The notes under the pieces were generated by a model that searched no databases, was not told the origin of the DNA, and worked only from the letters and a program-made list of their open reading frames with translations. Position numbers and translations under genes: made by a program. From a bacterium (GTDB lineage: Bacteria > Vulcanimicrobiota > Vulcanimicrobiia > Vulcanimicrobiales > Vulcanimicrobiaceae), in the NCBI GenBank assembly GCA_021794175.1, contig JAJYRI010000009.1, positions 1-53,421 on the forward strand: a stretch of 53,421 nucleotides of DNA. Direction: 5' to 3'. This document shows positions 15,874-24,899 of this stretch, in pieces (within the stretch, counting starts at the first letter, position 1; each line of letters opens with the position of its first letter).

Positions 15874-16241
15874 TTCGCCTGCGCATGAGCGCACACGACG
15901 CCCATTACGGCGGCAATCTCGTCGACGGCGCGCGCATGCTCGCGCTCTTCGGTGATGTGGCGACGGAGCTGCTCATCGCACTCGACGGCGACGAAGGGCT
16001 CTTCGTCGCCTACGACAGCGTCGAGTTTCTCGCGCCGGTCTATGCCGGCGATTATATCGAAGCGAGCGGCGAGATCGTCACCGTCGGCAACACCTCGCGC
16101 AAGATGCGTTTCGAAGCGCGGAAAGTGATCGCCGTTCGCAGCGATATCAACGAGAGCGCCGCCGACGTGCTCGACGAGCCGGTCGTCGTCTGCCGCGCGA
16201 GCGGCACCTGCGTGACGCCGAAGCAGAAGAAGCGGCGCTAA
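15843..16241 (+). CDS. kal: 3-aminobutyryl-CoA ammonia-lyase-like hot-dog protein
   Basis: This 132-residue hot-dog protein is very close to Kal of lysine fermentation, which eliminates ammonia from L-3-aminobutyryl-CoA to give crotonyl-CoA. Motifs include [20 protein letters not shown], then [36 protein letters not shown] and [14 protein letters not shown] 15843 is preceded by TGGAGGAACT and lies 31 bp inside mazG; it allows the family N-terminus SLIRLRM, which an ATG at 15885 would cut off. The other lysine-fermentation genes (kamA, kdd, kce) are not in this window, so the physiological role here is open. Confidence 0.8.
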   Translation: MEESQGRRSLIRLRMSAHDAHYGGNLVDGARMLALFGDVATELLIALDGDEGLFVAYDSVEFLAPVYAGDYIEASGEIVTVGNTSRKMRFEARKVIAVRSDINESAADVLDEPVVVCRASGTCVTPKQKKRR

Positions 16242-16248
16242 TTCGCGC

Positions 16249-16896
16249 GTGCCGATGCTTTCGCCGCAGTTCTTGCTCGTTCTCGCCGTCGGCGCCGTCG
16301 GTATCTTGCACACGATGGTTCCCGACCATTGGGCGCCGATCGCGTTGCTCGCGCGGCGGCGGAAATGGTCGCAGTTGCAGGTGGGGCGCGCGGCGTTACT
16401 CGCCGGGCTCGGGCATACGCTCTCGACGCTTGCCATCGCCGTCATCGTGTGGGCGGGCGGCATCTATGTCGCGCAGCGCTTCGGACATCTGCTCGGCATC
16501 CTTTCGAGCGTCGCGCTCGTCGCATTCGGCCTCTGGATCGCGGTTGCGGGTTGGCGGGAATTACGCGAACACGATCGGGCCGACGCGCACGGGGAGGCAC
16601 ACGAGCACGACGACGGCGCTTCGCGTAGCGCGCTGCTCGTGATTCTCGGCTCCTCGCCGATGATCGAAGGTATCCCGGCGTTTTTCGCCGCCGCGCGCTA
16701 CGGCGTCGCACAACTCGTAGCGATGTCGGTCGTCTTTGCAGCGAGTACGATGCTGACCTACGTCGTGCTCTGTTTGCTCTCGAGCGCCGGGCTCGCGCGG
16801 CTGCAATTCGGGCGCTTCGAACGCTACGGAGAAGTCATCAGCGGGCTCTTTATCGCGCTCTTAGGCACGTTCTTCGCGATCTTCCCCGTTCTCTAA
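16249..16896 (+). CDS. NicO/RcnA-like metal-transport membrane protein
   Basis: This 215-residue protein has about six hydrophobic segments. Near the N-terminus HTMVPDH fits the HX4DH motif of nickel/cobalt transporters, and GLGHTLSTL in the second segment recalls the RcnA/UreH-like family. A cytosolic loop rich in His and Asp (HDRADAHGEAHEHDDG) sits in the middle, typical for metal binding. GSSPMIEGIPAFFAAARYG follows. The GTG at 16249 or the ATG at 16255 could start it. Metal type and direction cannot be told. It lies 7 bp after kal and 7 bp before an MFS gene. Confidence 0.7.
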   Translation: MPMLSPQFLLVLAVGAVGILHTMVPDHWAPIALLARRRKWSQLQVGRAALLAGLGHTLSTLAIAVIVWAGGIYVAQRFGHLLGILSSVALVAFGLWIAVAGWRELREHDRADAHGEAHEHDDGASRSALLVILGSSPMIEGIPAFFAAARYGVAQLVAMSVVFAASTMLTYVVLCLLSSAGLARLQFGRFERYGEVISGLFIALLGTFFAIFPVL

Positions 16897-16903
16897 TCGC
16901 ATC

Positions 16904-18100
16904 GTGCGTACGCTCTTCGCGCAGCCGTTCTTCACCCGGTATTTTCTCGCGCGCCAACTCAGCGTGCTCGCCTACTCGATCGAAGCGGTGGCGGTGGGCT
17001 GGCAGATCTATGCGATCACGCATGCCGCGCTCGCCTTGGGTTTCGTCGGGTTGCTGCTCTTCGTGCCGCAGGTCGCGCTCGCGGTTCCCGCCGGCGTCCT
17101 CGCCGATCGCTTCGACCGCCGCAAAATCGTCTTTCTCTGCTCGTTCGGGGAAGCGCTCGGGGTGGCGATCTTCGCCTATCTCGCTTGGCAAGGTTCGCAC
17201 GCGCTCTGGGCCTACGCCGTCGCGCTCTTCGTCAGCGGGTGCGCGCGGGCAACGAGCGCCCCGGCGGAGCGCGCGTTGCTGGTCGGCATCGTCGACGAAG
17301 CGGCATTCCAACGCGCCTCGGCATTTACGTCGTCGATCGGGCAGATGCTGACGATTCTCGGCCCGGCGGCGGCGGGAGCACTGATCGCGCTCTCGACGCC
17401 GTTCGCGTTCGTCGTTGCGACGCTCGCATATGCGGCATCGACGCTTGCGTATGCATCGCTGCGGGTGCGCTCGCAACCGCATATCGATCCCGGCGAACTC
17501 GATCCGATCGGCGGCATCCGCTACCTGCGCAAACAACCCGAGGTGCTCGGCGCGATCTCGCTCGATCTCTTCGCCGTGCTCTTCGGCGGCGCGACGGCAC
17601 TCTTGCCGATCTTCGCGACCTCGATTCTCCACGTCGGCCCGCTCGGTTTCGGCTTGATGCGCGCTGCACCGGGGCTCGGCGCCGCGTTGGTCGCCTGGTA
17701 TCTCTCGCGTCGGCCGCTCGAGCGCCAAGCGGGGCGGGCGCTCTTTTTCTGCGTCGCCGCTTTCGGCATCGCGACGATCGTTTTCGGACTCTCGAAGAAC
17801 CTCGCGCTCTCCTTGGTCGCGCTGCTGGCTATCGGCGGCTTCGATATGGTCAGCGTCGTCATTCGCATGACGCTCGTGCAACTGCGCACGCCCGATCCGC
17901 TGCGCGGGCGCGTGAGCGCGATCGAGAATATCTTTATCGGCGCCTCCAACGAATTGGGTGCCTTTGAATCGGGGGTGACCGCCGCTTGGCTCGGCGCGGA
18001 GGCCTCGGTCGCAATCGGCGGGCTGGCGACACTCGCGGTTATCATCGCCTGGGCCTTCGCCTTTCCCCAGCTGCGTCGGCTCGACCGCCTCTCCGAGTAG
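16904..18100 (+). CDS. Major facilitator superfamily transporter (EntS-like)
   Basis: The 398-residue protein shows twelve hydrophobic segments in two halves. The MFS loop motif after the second helix appears as GVLADRFDRRKIVF. The family pattern (FFTRYFLARQLSVLAYSIEAVAVGWQIYAIT; RTPDPLRGRVSAIENIFIGASNELG) resembles EntS/DUF894 exporters of siderophores or drugs. The GTG at 16904 is the only sensible start, because an upstream stop follows the preceding gene. The substrate is not known. Confidence 0.85.
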   Translation: MRTLFAQPFFTRYFLARQLSVLAYSIEAVAVGWQIYAITHAALALGFVGLLLFVPQVALAVPAGVLADRFDRRKIVFLCSFGEALGVAIFAYLAWQGSHALWAYAVALFVSGCARATSAPAERALLVGIVDEAAFQRASAFTSSIGQMLTILGPAAAGALIALSTPFAFVVATLAYAASTLAYASLRVRSQPHIDPGELDPIGGIRYLRKQPEVLGAISLDLFAVLFGGATALLPIFATSILHVGPLGFGLMRAAPGLGAALVAWYLSRRPLERQAGRALFFCVAAFGIATIVFGLSKNLALSLVALLAIGGFDMVSVVIRMTLVQLRTPDPLRGRVSAIENIFIGASNELGAFESGVTAAWLGAEASVAIGGLATLAVIIAWAFAFPQLRRLDRLSE

Positions 18101-18175
18101 CGCCGGCGAGCAGCCGAGCGCCTCTATGTGGCTTTTGTCACAGGAACGAAAAACGAAACTGGGAACCCGCTGTGG

Positions 18176-18197
18176 ACGCCGGCAAGCAAACCGGCGT
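18176..18197 (+). terminator. Small hairpin between the MFS and lipoprotein genes
   Basis: ACGCCGG pairs with CCGGCGT over an 8-base loop, 75 bp after the MFS stop and 38 bp before the next start. No U-tract follows, so it may be a weak terminator or a leader hairpin. Confidence 0.35.
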
Positions 18198-18235
18198 ATG
18201 ACTGCACTTTCGATACCTGATTAAAGGAGTTTTCC

Positions 18236-19252
18236 TTGAACGTTCGATCTCTTCGCGCACTCCGCGGCCTGGGTTCCCTGGCCGCCGCCTGCGCGCTCGG
18301 CGTACTCGTCGCCGGTTGCGGCGGCGGCGCCGGTTCCTCGGCCCTGCCGACCAAACCGCTCTCCCCGACGAGCGCCTTCAAACCGAAAATCTACCCCGTC
18401 ATGCATATCTCGCGTTCGAGCATTAAGGTCGCGATGGCGAAACTGACGCGCTCGGGCGCCTATTATTCGCCGATCAAGGGCGGCAAGCCGATCCGCATTC
18501 ACACCAAGACGGTCTCGGCGGGTATGAACCTCACCAACAACGGCGGCCCCGTCGTCCCCACGGCGAGCGTCTATAACATTCTGGTGAACTGCCCCGACGA
18601 GAGCTGCTGGGGCGGCGATATCTCGGGCTTCGAGAATAGCTTTTTCTCCAGCGATATGATCCACATTCTCGATCAGTACGAAGGGCAGTCGGCGACCTAT
18701 ACCGTCGGCGGCGATGTTCCGGTGACCTACAACACCAGCAGCCAACTTGGCGACCAAGATATCGTCAACATCATCTACAACGTCGCCCAGCAGTACGGCA
18801 CCGGGTATAACGCGGTCTATAACGTCTTCCTCGAGAGTGGCGTGCAGCAGTGCAGTCAGAACGCGGGCGGATGCTACTTACAGCAGTATTGCGCCTACCA
18901 CGGCAGCAACGACTACAGCGATATCGGCCACACCCTCTACACCGTCGAGCCCTACCAGGATGTCTCGGGCTGCCAGGTGAGCTCGGTGAGCAACGGCGGC
19001 CAATCGCCGAACGGCTCGACGATCGATTCGACCTCGTCGACGCTCTCGCACGAACTCTCCGAGACCTTCACCGATCCCGACGTCGCGGTGAATAACCTCG
19101 CGTGGTACAACTCCTCCGGCGGTGAGATCGGCGATCTCTGCGCCCCGGCGGCCGGCGTGCCGACGCAGCAAATCTCGCTCAACGGCACCGTCTTCGAGAT
19201 CCAGGGCGAGTACGACAACAACGTCTCCGATTGCTCGTGGCAATCGCCGTAG
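18236..19252 (+). CDS. Secreted lipoprotein with HExxE motif, function unknown
   Basis: The 338-residue protein begins with TTG, seven bases after AAAGGAG. It has a signal peptide ending in the lipobox VAGC (Cys about 31) followed by a Gly/Ser/Pro linker. The middle part is rich in Asn, Tyr and Ser (VYNILVNCPDESCWGGD), as in extracellular proteins. Near the C-terminus TLSHELSETFTDPD is followed by NLAWYNSSGGEIGDLC. This arrangement, a His-Glu pair and a distal Glu, recalls secreted zinc-peptidase-like proteins and bacterial relatives of the plant PHI-1/EXORDIUM family. Enzyme activity is unproven. Even numbers of cysteines in the secreted part suggest disulfides. Confidence 0.75.
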   Translation: MNVRSLRALRGLGSLAAACALGVLVAGCGGGAGSSALPTKPLSPTSAFKPKIYPVMHISRSSIKVAMAKLTRSGAYYSPIKGGKPIRIHTKTVSAGMNLTNNGGPVVPTASVYNILVNCPDESCWGGDISGFENSFFSSDMIHILDQYEGQSATYTVGGDVPVTYNTSSQLGDQDIVNIIYNVAQQYGTGYNAVYNVFLESGVQQCSQNAGGCYLQQYCAYHGSNDYSDIGHTLYTVEPYQDVSGCQVSSVSNGGQSPNGSTIDSTSSTLSHELSETFTDPDVAVNNLAWYNSSGGEIGDLCAPAAGVPTQQISLNGTVFEIQGEYDNNVSDCSWQSP

Positions 19253-19275
19253 CTTAACGCTCGGTTCGCGAGATT

Positions 19276-19311
19276 CGGCGGGGTTCGGTTCGTCAGAGCC
19301 GAACCCCGCCG
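19276..19311 (+). terminator. 13-bp perfect stem-loop before tsaC
   Basis: CGGCGGGGTTCGG (19276-19288) pairs exactly with CCGAACCCCGCCG (19299-19311). It lies 24 bp after the lipoprotein stop and ends two bases before the tsaC ATG. It may end the lipoprotein transcript and would also mask the tsaC ribosome-binding region. Confidence 0.55.
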
Positions 19312-19313
19312 CT

Positions 19314-20270
19314 ATGTCGGTTCTACGTGCGGATGCGGCAGCGATTGCAAGCGCGGCCGCCGCGCTCGGCGCCGGAGCCTGCGTCGCTTTCCCGACCGAG
19401 ACCGTCTATGGCCTCGGTGCCGTGGCGTTCGACGCGCGCGCCGTCGCGAAGATCTTCGAAATTAAAGCGCGCCCGACGTTCGACCCGCTGATCGTCCACG
19501 TGCTCGATGCGGCGATGCTCGCCCGCGTTTCGCGCGAGATCCCGCCCGCGGCGCAACGGCTTGCGGAGCGCTTCTGGCCGGGCGCGCTGACGCTGGTGCT
19601 CGCGAAGCGCTCCGAGATTCCCGGTATCGTGACCGCCGGGCTCGAGAGCGTGGCGGTGCGCATGCCGGTGCATCCGGTCGCGCGCGCGCTGCTCGCCGCG
19701 GTCGGCGCGCCGCTTGCGGCACCGAGCGCGAACCCGTTCGGGCGCTTGAGCCCGACGAGTGCCGAACACGTACGCGCGCAGCTCGGCGAGCGCGTCGAGA
19801 TCATCCTCGACGGTGGCGCAACGCCGTTAGGGATCGAGTCGACGATCGTCGCCTTCGATCCGGTTCCCACGTTGCTGCGCCATGGCGCGATCGCGCGCGA
19901 AGCGATCGAAGCGGAGATCGGTGCGTTGCTCGATGCGACCGGGCCGAACGGCGCGGCGGCACCGCAAGCGCCGGGGCAATTATTGCAGCACTACGCTCCG
20001 CGCACGCCGATTCGCGTCGTCGCGGAGCTGCCGTCGCGCGCGCAACGGCAACGCGCCGCCTATCTCGGCTTTAGCGAGGGCGCCGAAGGGTACGCCGCGC
20101 AACGCGTGCTCGCGCCCGGCGGCGACGAACGCGAAGCGGCCGCGCATCTCTTCGAGTATCTGCACGAACTCGATGCGCTCGGGCTGGAACGCATCGATGC
20201 GGCGCGCGTTCCGGCGCACGGGCTCGGCGCGGCGATCGCCGATCGACTGATGCGCGCGAGCGCGCGATGA
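19314..20270 (+). CDS. tsaC: L-threonylcarbamoyladenylate synthase (Sua5/TsaC)
   Basis: This enzyme makes the threonylcarbamoyl-AMP used for t6A37 in ANN-decoding tRNAs. Residues 1-~205 are a YrdC domain: ACVAFPTETVYGLGAVAFD, KIFEIKARPTFDPLIVHV, ERFWPGALTLVL, RMPVHPVARALL and APSANPFGRLSPTSAEHV. A linker (PGQLLQHYAP) leads to the C-terminal Sua5 domain, so it is the long two-domain form (318 residues). The ATG at 19314 gives the conserved length; the frame is open upstream through the hairpin, but that part is non-homologous. It overlaps the next gene by 4 bp. Confidence 0.92.
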   Translation: MSVLRADAAAIASAAAALGAGACVAFPTETVYGLGAVAFDARAVAKIFEIKARPTFDPLIVHVLDAAMLARVSREIPPAAQRLAERFWPGALTLVLAKRSEIPGIVTAGLESVAVRMPVHPVARALLAAVGAPLAAPSANPFGRLSPTSAEHVRAQLGERVEIILDGGATPLGIESTIVAFDPVPTLLRHGAIAREAIEAEIGALLDATGPNGAAAPQAPGQLLQHYAPRTPIRVVAELPSRAQRQRAAYLGFSEGAEGYAAQRVLAPGGDEREAAAHLFEYLHELDALGLERIDAARVPAHGLGAAIADRLMRASAR

Positions 20271-21166
20271 CCGCTCCGCACGCCAGCGGCGATCGCGAAC
20301 GAAAGCGCGCGCTTCTCGCGCTGTTGGTGCTGGCATTTGCGTGGGGGCTGAATTGGGTCGTGCTCAAGATCGCGGTTGGCTACGCGCCGCCGCTCGTTTT
20401 TGCCGCCGCGCGCATGATCGGCGGCGGCCTCGCCTTGCTCGCACTCTGCGCGTGGCGTCGGCGCGGCGTGCGGCCGCAGTATCTGCTGACCTACACGTGG
20501 ATCGGGCTCTTTCAGACGGCGGGGTTCATGGGGTTGGTGATGATGGCGATTGCGATCTCCGGCGTCGGCGCGATCTCGACGCTCGCCTATACGATGCCGC
20601 TCTGGGTCGCGCTCGCCGGAGTCGTCTTCCTCGGCGAGCGGTTGCACCCGTTGCAGATCGTCGCCCTCGCTTTCGCGATGTTGGGGATCGTCGCGATCGT
20701 CGGGTTCGATCATCTCGGTCGCGCGGGGTACGCCGATATCCTCGCGCTGCTCGCCGGGCTTGCCTGGGCGGTCGGCGTGGTGATCACCAAACGACTCGCC
20801 AATCGGGTCGCGATCGACGTCATCGAACTGACGACCTGGCAGATGCTCGCGGGCGGAGCGGCGCTCGGCATCGCCGCGTGGCTCGTGCCGCACGGTGCGA
20901 CGCATTATACGTTGCCGTATATCGGCGCGCTCGCGTATAACATCTTCATCGCGACGGCGCTCGCGTACGTGCTGTGGGTCTACGTGCTCGACCGCTTACC
21001 GGCGCGCGACGCGAGCATGGGCGTGCTGACCAATCCGATCGTCGGCATCATCGCGGCCTGGGGATTTCTCGGCGAGATTCCATCGGCGAGCGTCGGTTGG
21101 GGCATCGCGTTGACGCTCGCCGGGCTCGCGCTGATGGCCTACGCCGATCGCGCAGGCGCGCAATGA
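20267..21166 (+). CDS. EamA/DMT-family permease
   Basis: The 299-residue product has ten hydrophobic helices in two EamA repeats. The first begins LVLAFAWGLNWVVLKIAVGYAPP and includes IGGGLALLAL; the second has GLAWAVGVVITKRLANR and TNPIVGIIAAWGFLGE near its end. Such carriers export amino acids or other metabolites, but the substrate cannot be told. The ATG overlaps the tsaC stop and its own stop overlaps the DUF2252 start, so the three form an operon. Confidence 0.88.
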   Translation: MTAPHASGDRERKRALLALLVLAFAWGLNWVVLKIAVGYAPPLVFAAARMIGGGLALLALCAWRRRGVRPQYLLTYTWIGLFQTAGFMGLVMMAIAISGVGAISTLAYTMPLWVALAGVVFLGERLHPLQIVALAFAMLGIVAIVGFDHLGRAGYADILALLAGLAWAVGVVITKRLANRVAIDVIELTTWQMLAGGAALGIAAWLVPHGATHYTLPYIGALAYNIFIATALAYVLWVYVLDRLPARDASMGVLTNPIVGIIAAWGFLGEIPSASVGWGIALTLAGLALMAYADRAGAQ

Positions 21167-22437
21167 ATACTGCGGCGAAGGCGTTGCGCAAGCGCATTCC
21201 GCGCGCGGAGCTCTGCGCGTGGGACGACAGACTGCGCAGCGAAGAACCGCTCGTCGCGATCCGTCGCGAAGAAGCGAGCCGCATTCCGGCGCTGTTGCCG
21301 ATCCGCCATCAACGTATGCGCCGCGATCCGTTCGGTTTTCTGCGCGGTGCGGCGGCGATCGCCGCGAGCGATTTTAGCGCGCTACGCGTGACCGGGCTGC
21401 GCGCCCAAATCTGCGGCGACGCCCACGTGCTGAATTTCGGAACCTTCGCCACCCCGGAGCGCAACCTCGTCTTCGATCTCGTCGATTTCGACGAAACCTT
21501 ACCCGGCCCGTGGGAATGGGATATGCTGCGCCTCTCTTCGAGCCTCGTGGTTTTCGCGGCATCGGTCGGCATTCGTAGCGACCGCGCCGAAGATGCCGTC
21601 GTTGCGGCGGCGCATGCGTATCGCGAGGCGATGCTCGCCTACGCGCAACTCGATCCACTCGAAATTTGGTACGATCGGATCGAGGTCGATGCACGGATCG
21701 CCGGCGACATGAAGATGCAGGAGTCGGCGACGGCGCGCGTTCCGGTGCTCGAAACCCCGGAGTTGCGCCCGCCGCGTTTCGCCGATCGGCCGCCGCTCTT
21801 TCGCCGTCTTCGCCACGCCGACGAACGCGTCGAACTCGCGCACGGCATTCTGCGCTCCTACCGCGCCTCGCTCCCCGAGCATCTCCGCGTGCTGTTCGAC
21901 CGCTATCATAGCGTCGATATGGCGTTGAAGGTCGTCGGCGTCGGCAGCATCGGAACCCTCTGTTTGGTGGTGCTCTTACTCGCCGGTACCGATCGGCCGC
22001 TGCTGCTGCAAATTAAAGAAGCACAGCGATCCGCGTTGGAGCGCGTTCTCGGGCTGAGCCGCTTCGCGCATCACGGCGAGCGCGTCGTCGTCGGGCAACG
22101 GCTCATGCAGGCGGCAAGCGATCTTTTCTTAGGTTGGAGCAACGACGGCGACCGCGATTTCTACGTGCGACAGTTGCGCGACATGAAGGGCTCGCTCGAT
22201 ACCGCCGGAATTCGCGCCGCGACGTTGATTCGCTACGCGCGCCATTGCGGGAAAACGCTCGCGCGCGCGCATGCACGCTCCGGCGAACCGCGTGCGATCG
22301 GCGGCTACCTGGGCAACAGCGCGGAGTTCGAGGAAGCGATGCTGCGATTCGCGCTCGCCTACGGCGTGCGCTGCGAGCGCGATTATTCGGCGTTTGTCGC
22401 CGCGTGCGCGCGGGGTGAGTTCGCTTTCGAAGAGTAG
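21163..22437 (+). CDS. DUF2252 kinase-like protein
   Basis: This 424-residue protein fits DUF2252. A phosphotransferase-like catalytic signature is visible as ICGDAHVLNFG, followed by VFDLVDFDETLPGPWEWDMLRL, which mimics the HxDxxxxN and DxD loops of aminoglycoside-kinase folds. VGSIGT and LLLQIKEA later resemble the glycine-rich and lysine-bearing strands in circular order. The N-terminal RMRRDPFGFLRGAA is also typical. The ATG at 21163 overlaps the upstream stop. Its last 55 bp overlap copA on the opposite strand. The substrate is unknown. Confidence 0.82.
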   Translation: MNTAAKALRKRIPRAELCAWDDRLRSEEPLVAIRREEASRIPALLPIRHQRMRRDPFGFLRGAAAIAASDFSALRVTGLRAQICGDAHVLNFGTFATPERNLVFDLVDFDETLPGPWEWDMLRLSSSLVVFAASVGIRSDRAEDAVVAAAHAYREAMLAYAQLDPLEIWYDRIEVDARIAGDMKMQESATARVPVLETPELRPPRFADRPPLFRRLRHADERVELAHGILRSYRASLPEHLRVLFDRYHSVDMALKVVGVGSIGTLCLVVLLLAGTDRPLLLQIKEAQRSALERVLGLSRFAHHGERVVVGQRLMQAASDLFLGWSNDGDRDFYVRQLRDMKGSLDTAGIRAATLIRYARHCGKTLARAHARSGEPRAIGGYLGNSAEFEEAMLRFALAYGVRCERDYSAFVAACARGEFAFEE

Positions 22438-24572
22438 AAGCGCGTGAGCAGCATCGCGTTTCCGACGACGAAGAGACTCGATGCTCCCATCGCGCCGGCC
22501 GCATAGATCGGCGAGACGATGCCGAACGCTGCGAGCGGGATCAACGCGACGTTGTAGGCGAGCGCCCAGAAGAAATTCATCGCAATGGTGCGCATGGTCG
22601 CGCGCCCGATCTCGATCGCTTCGACGATAGCCGAGGGATCGTCGCGCAGCGCGGCGGTTCCCGCCGTCTCCAACGCGACCGCCGCGCCGGCACCCATCGC
22701 CATGCCGACGTTTGCAAGCGCGAGCGCGGGCGCATCGTTGATGCCGTCGCCGAGAAAAGCGACGCGCGCGCCGCCTTCGCGCAGCTTGCGAACGAGTTCG
22801 CCTTTGCCCTCGGGCAAGAGCTCGGCGTATACGCGGTCGATTCCGCACGCCGCGGCGATCCGCGTGGTGACGCCGAGTGCGTCGCCGCTGGCGAGCGCGA
22901 CGACGATGCCGCGAGCCTTCAGCCGTGCCACGGTCTCGGCCGCATCCTCGCGCAGCGGATCGGCGATGCGAATGCGCCCGAGCGCGCGACCGTTTTCGGC
23001 GACGTAGAGCGCGCTCTCGGCGGCGCTCGCCTCGGCGATCGGCGGAAGCACGATGCCGCGTTCGCCGAGAAAGGTCGCGCTGCCGACGAGCACCGCTGCA
23101 TCGCCGACCGTTGCGACGAGCCCGCGTCCGCGCACCGCCGTGACGTCGCGCGACGGAGGAATCTCGAGCGTGCGCGCACGCGCCGCACGGAGGATCGCTC
23201 CGGAGAGCGGATGCGCCGAGGAGATCTCCAACGCGGCAGCGAGCGCAAGCGTGCGGCGTTCGTCGCCGGCGAACGTATCGATGCCGGTGACTTCGGGGTG
23301 CCCGCGCGTCAGCGTTCCGGTTTTATCGAAGATGACGGTATCGATGCCTGCAAGCCGCTCGAGCGCGTCGGCATCCTTCACGAGTATGCCGTGCCGCGCT
23401 GCGACGCCGACGCCGGCGACGATCGCGGTCGGCGTTGCGAGGCCGAGCGCGCAGGGGCAAGCGACGACTAACACGGCGACGGCGGCGATCAGGGCTTGCG
23501 CGGGCGAGTGGTGCGTCAGCAACCAGCCGACGAGCGTTATCGTTGCGATTGCAAGAATCGTCGGAACGAAGACCGCGGCGATGCGATCGGCGATGCGTTG
23601 CACCGGCGGCAGGCTCCCCTGCGCGCGCGCGACGACCTCGGTAATGTGGGCGAGTGTGGTGCCGGCGCCGACCGCCGTCGCGCGTACCAAGAGCGCTCCG
23701 TCGCCGTTGAGGGTGCCTTGCTCGACGCGGTCGCCCCGCCCGGCTTCAACCGGCATGCTTTCACCGGTGAGCATCGAGCGATCGATCGCACTTGCACCTT
23801 CGACGATCTCGCCGTCGATGGGAATGCGTTCGCCGGCTGCAACCGCAACGATATCGCCGACGCGTAAGAGATCGGCGGCGATCCGTTCGCGCGTTCCATC
23901 TTCCCCGACGCGCAGCGCGGTGGGCGGACGGAGCGCGACGAGCGCGCGCAGCGCCTGCGAACTGCCGACCTTCGCACGCGCTTCGATATACTTGCCGATC
24001 GAGATCAACGCGATAATCGCGGCCGCCGAATCGAAGTAGGTCGGTACGCCGCGCACGAGATTCACGTAACTCAACGCAAGCGCCGCGGTCGAGCCTAACG
24101 AGACGAGCGTATCCATCGTCGCACTGCGCTCGCGCAGCGCGAGCCATGCCCCGCGGTGGAAGCGCGCGCCGAAGAAGAGCCAGATCGCAGTCGCGAGAAC
24201 CGCCTGCAGCGCGTCATCGCCGGCGAAGTGCACCGGCAACATCGCGAGCGCGACGACGAGTGCGGCGAGGATGCTCCAGAGGACGAGCGCGCGCGCCTGC
24301 CCCGCTAATTCGGCGACGCGCTCGCGCGTTGCCGTCTCTTCGTCGGGGGCGACCTGCGCGCGATAGCCGGCGCGTTCGACCGCGGCGATCAGGTCGGCGA
24401 TCTCCGTTTTGGGCTCGAAGGCGATGCTCGCGCGTTCGGTGGCGAGGTTGACCGAGACGTCATCGACGCCCTCGACGCGGCGCAGGGCCCGCGAGACGTG
24501 ATTCACGCACGAGGCGCACGTCATGCCGCCGATGGAGAGCTCGATGCGCTCCTCGGCGTGCGTGGTGGTCAT
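22383..24572 (-). CDS. copA: Copper-translocating P1B-type ATPase
   Basis: The 729-residue protein pumps Cu(I) out of the cytosol. It has one N-terminal heavy-metal domain (GMTCASC, Cys19 and Cys22). The transmembrane metal site is CPC (about residue 372) within VVACPCALGLATP. The phosphorylated Asp lies in FDKTGTLTRG near residue 415. The actuator loop (SMLTGESMPVE), the HP nucleotide motif (SAHPLSGAI) and the hinge GDGINDAPALA are all intact. It starts inside the copZ stop (ATGA) and convergently overlaps the DUF2252 gene. Confidence 0.95.
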   Translation of the reverse strand: MTTTHAEERIELSIGGMTCASCVNHVSRALRRVEGVDDVSVNLATERASIAFEPKTEIADLIAAVERAGYRAQVAPDEETATRERVAELAGQARALVLWSILAALVVALAMLPVHFAGDDALQAVLATAIWLFFGARFHRGAWLALRERSATMDTLVSLGSTAALALSYVNLVRGVPTYFDSAAAIIALISIGKYIEARAKVGSSQALRALVALRPPTALRVGEDGTRERIAADLLRVGDIVAVAAGERIPIDGEIVEGASAIDRSMLTGESMPVEAGRGDRVEQGTLNGDGALLVRATAVGAGTTLAHITEVVARAQGSLPPVQRIADRIAAVFVPTILAIATITLVGWLLTHHSPAQALIAAVAVLVVACPCALGLATPTAIVAGVGVAARHGILVKDADALERLAGIDTVIFDKTGTLTRGHPEVTGIDTFAGDERRTLALAAALEISSAHPLSGAILRAARARTLEIPPSRDVTAVRGRGLVATVGDAAVLVGSATFLGERGIVLPPIAEASAAESALYVAENGRALGRIRIADPLREDAAETVARLKARGIVVALASGDALGVTTRIAAACGIDRVYAELLPEGKGELVRKLREGGARVAFLGDGINDAPALALANVGMAMGAGAAVALETAGTAALRDDPSAIVEAIEIGRATMRTIAMNFFWALAYNVALIPLAAFGIVSPIYAAGAMGASSLFVVGNAMLLTRFYSSKANSPRAHAATNAE

Positions 24573-24769
24573 GCCAGGGCGTATCCCGCTTCGTCGAGCG
24601 CGGCGGCGATCGTCTTGCGATCGAGCTCGCGCTCGCTCTCGAAGTGCGCGCTGTTGTGTGCCAGGTCTACCTCGACGTTGCGGACGCCGGGAAGCGCTTC
24701 GAGCGCCTCCTTCACGTGGCGGGCGCAGTTCCCGCAGGTCATTCCGGTAATCTCGATCGCTTGCTTCAT
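24569..24769 (-). CDS. copZ: Copper chaperone CopZ (heavy-metal-associated domain)
   Basis: This 66-residue single HMA domain has the metal motif GMTCGNC at residues 8-14 and the usual beta-alpha-beta-beta-alpha-beta length. The ATG at 24769 (MKQAIEIT) is preceded by GGGAG on the minus strand; the longer frame upstream has no homology. It delivers Cu(I) to CopA, which is encoded next with a 4-bp overlap. Upstream at 24809-24818 a GC-rich dyad ACCC-CC-GGGT could be an operator, but that is weak. Confidence 0.93.
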   Translation of the reverse strand: MKQAIEITGMTCGNCARHVKEALEALPGVRNVEVDLAHNSAHFESERELDRKTIAAALDEAGYALA

Positions 24770-24899
24770 ACTCTGGGCTCCCTTCGTTGCCGTCCTTTCA
24801 GCATAACCACCCCCGGGTTGCAAGCGAGCGACCTTCGTCGTGCTCGCACCGAGCGGTTACCCTTGCCTCGCCGCGAGAGATACGGTACAACGGCTCTAT

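Noticed and set aside
18121-18235. Possible c-di-GMP (GEMM) riboswitch before the lipoprotein
   Set aside because: A hairpin and GGGA/ACGCCGG strings are present, but the GEMM core order and tetraloop receptor cannot be matched.
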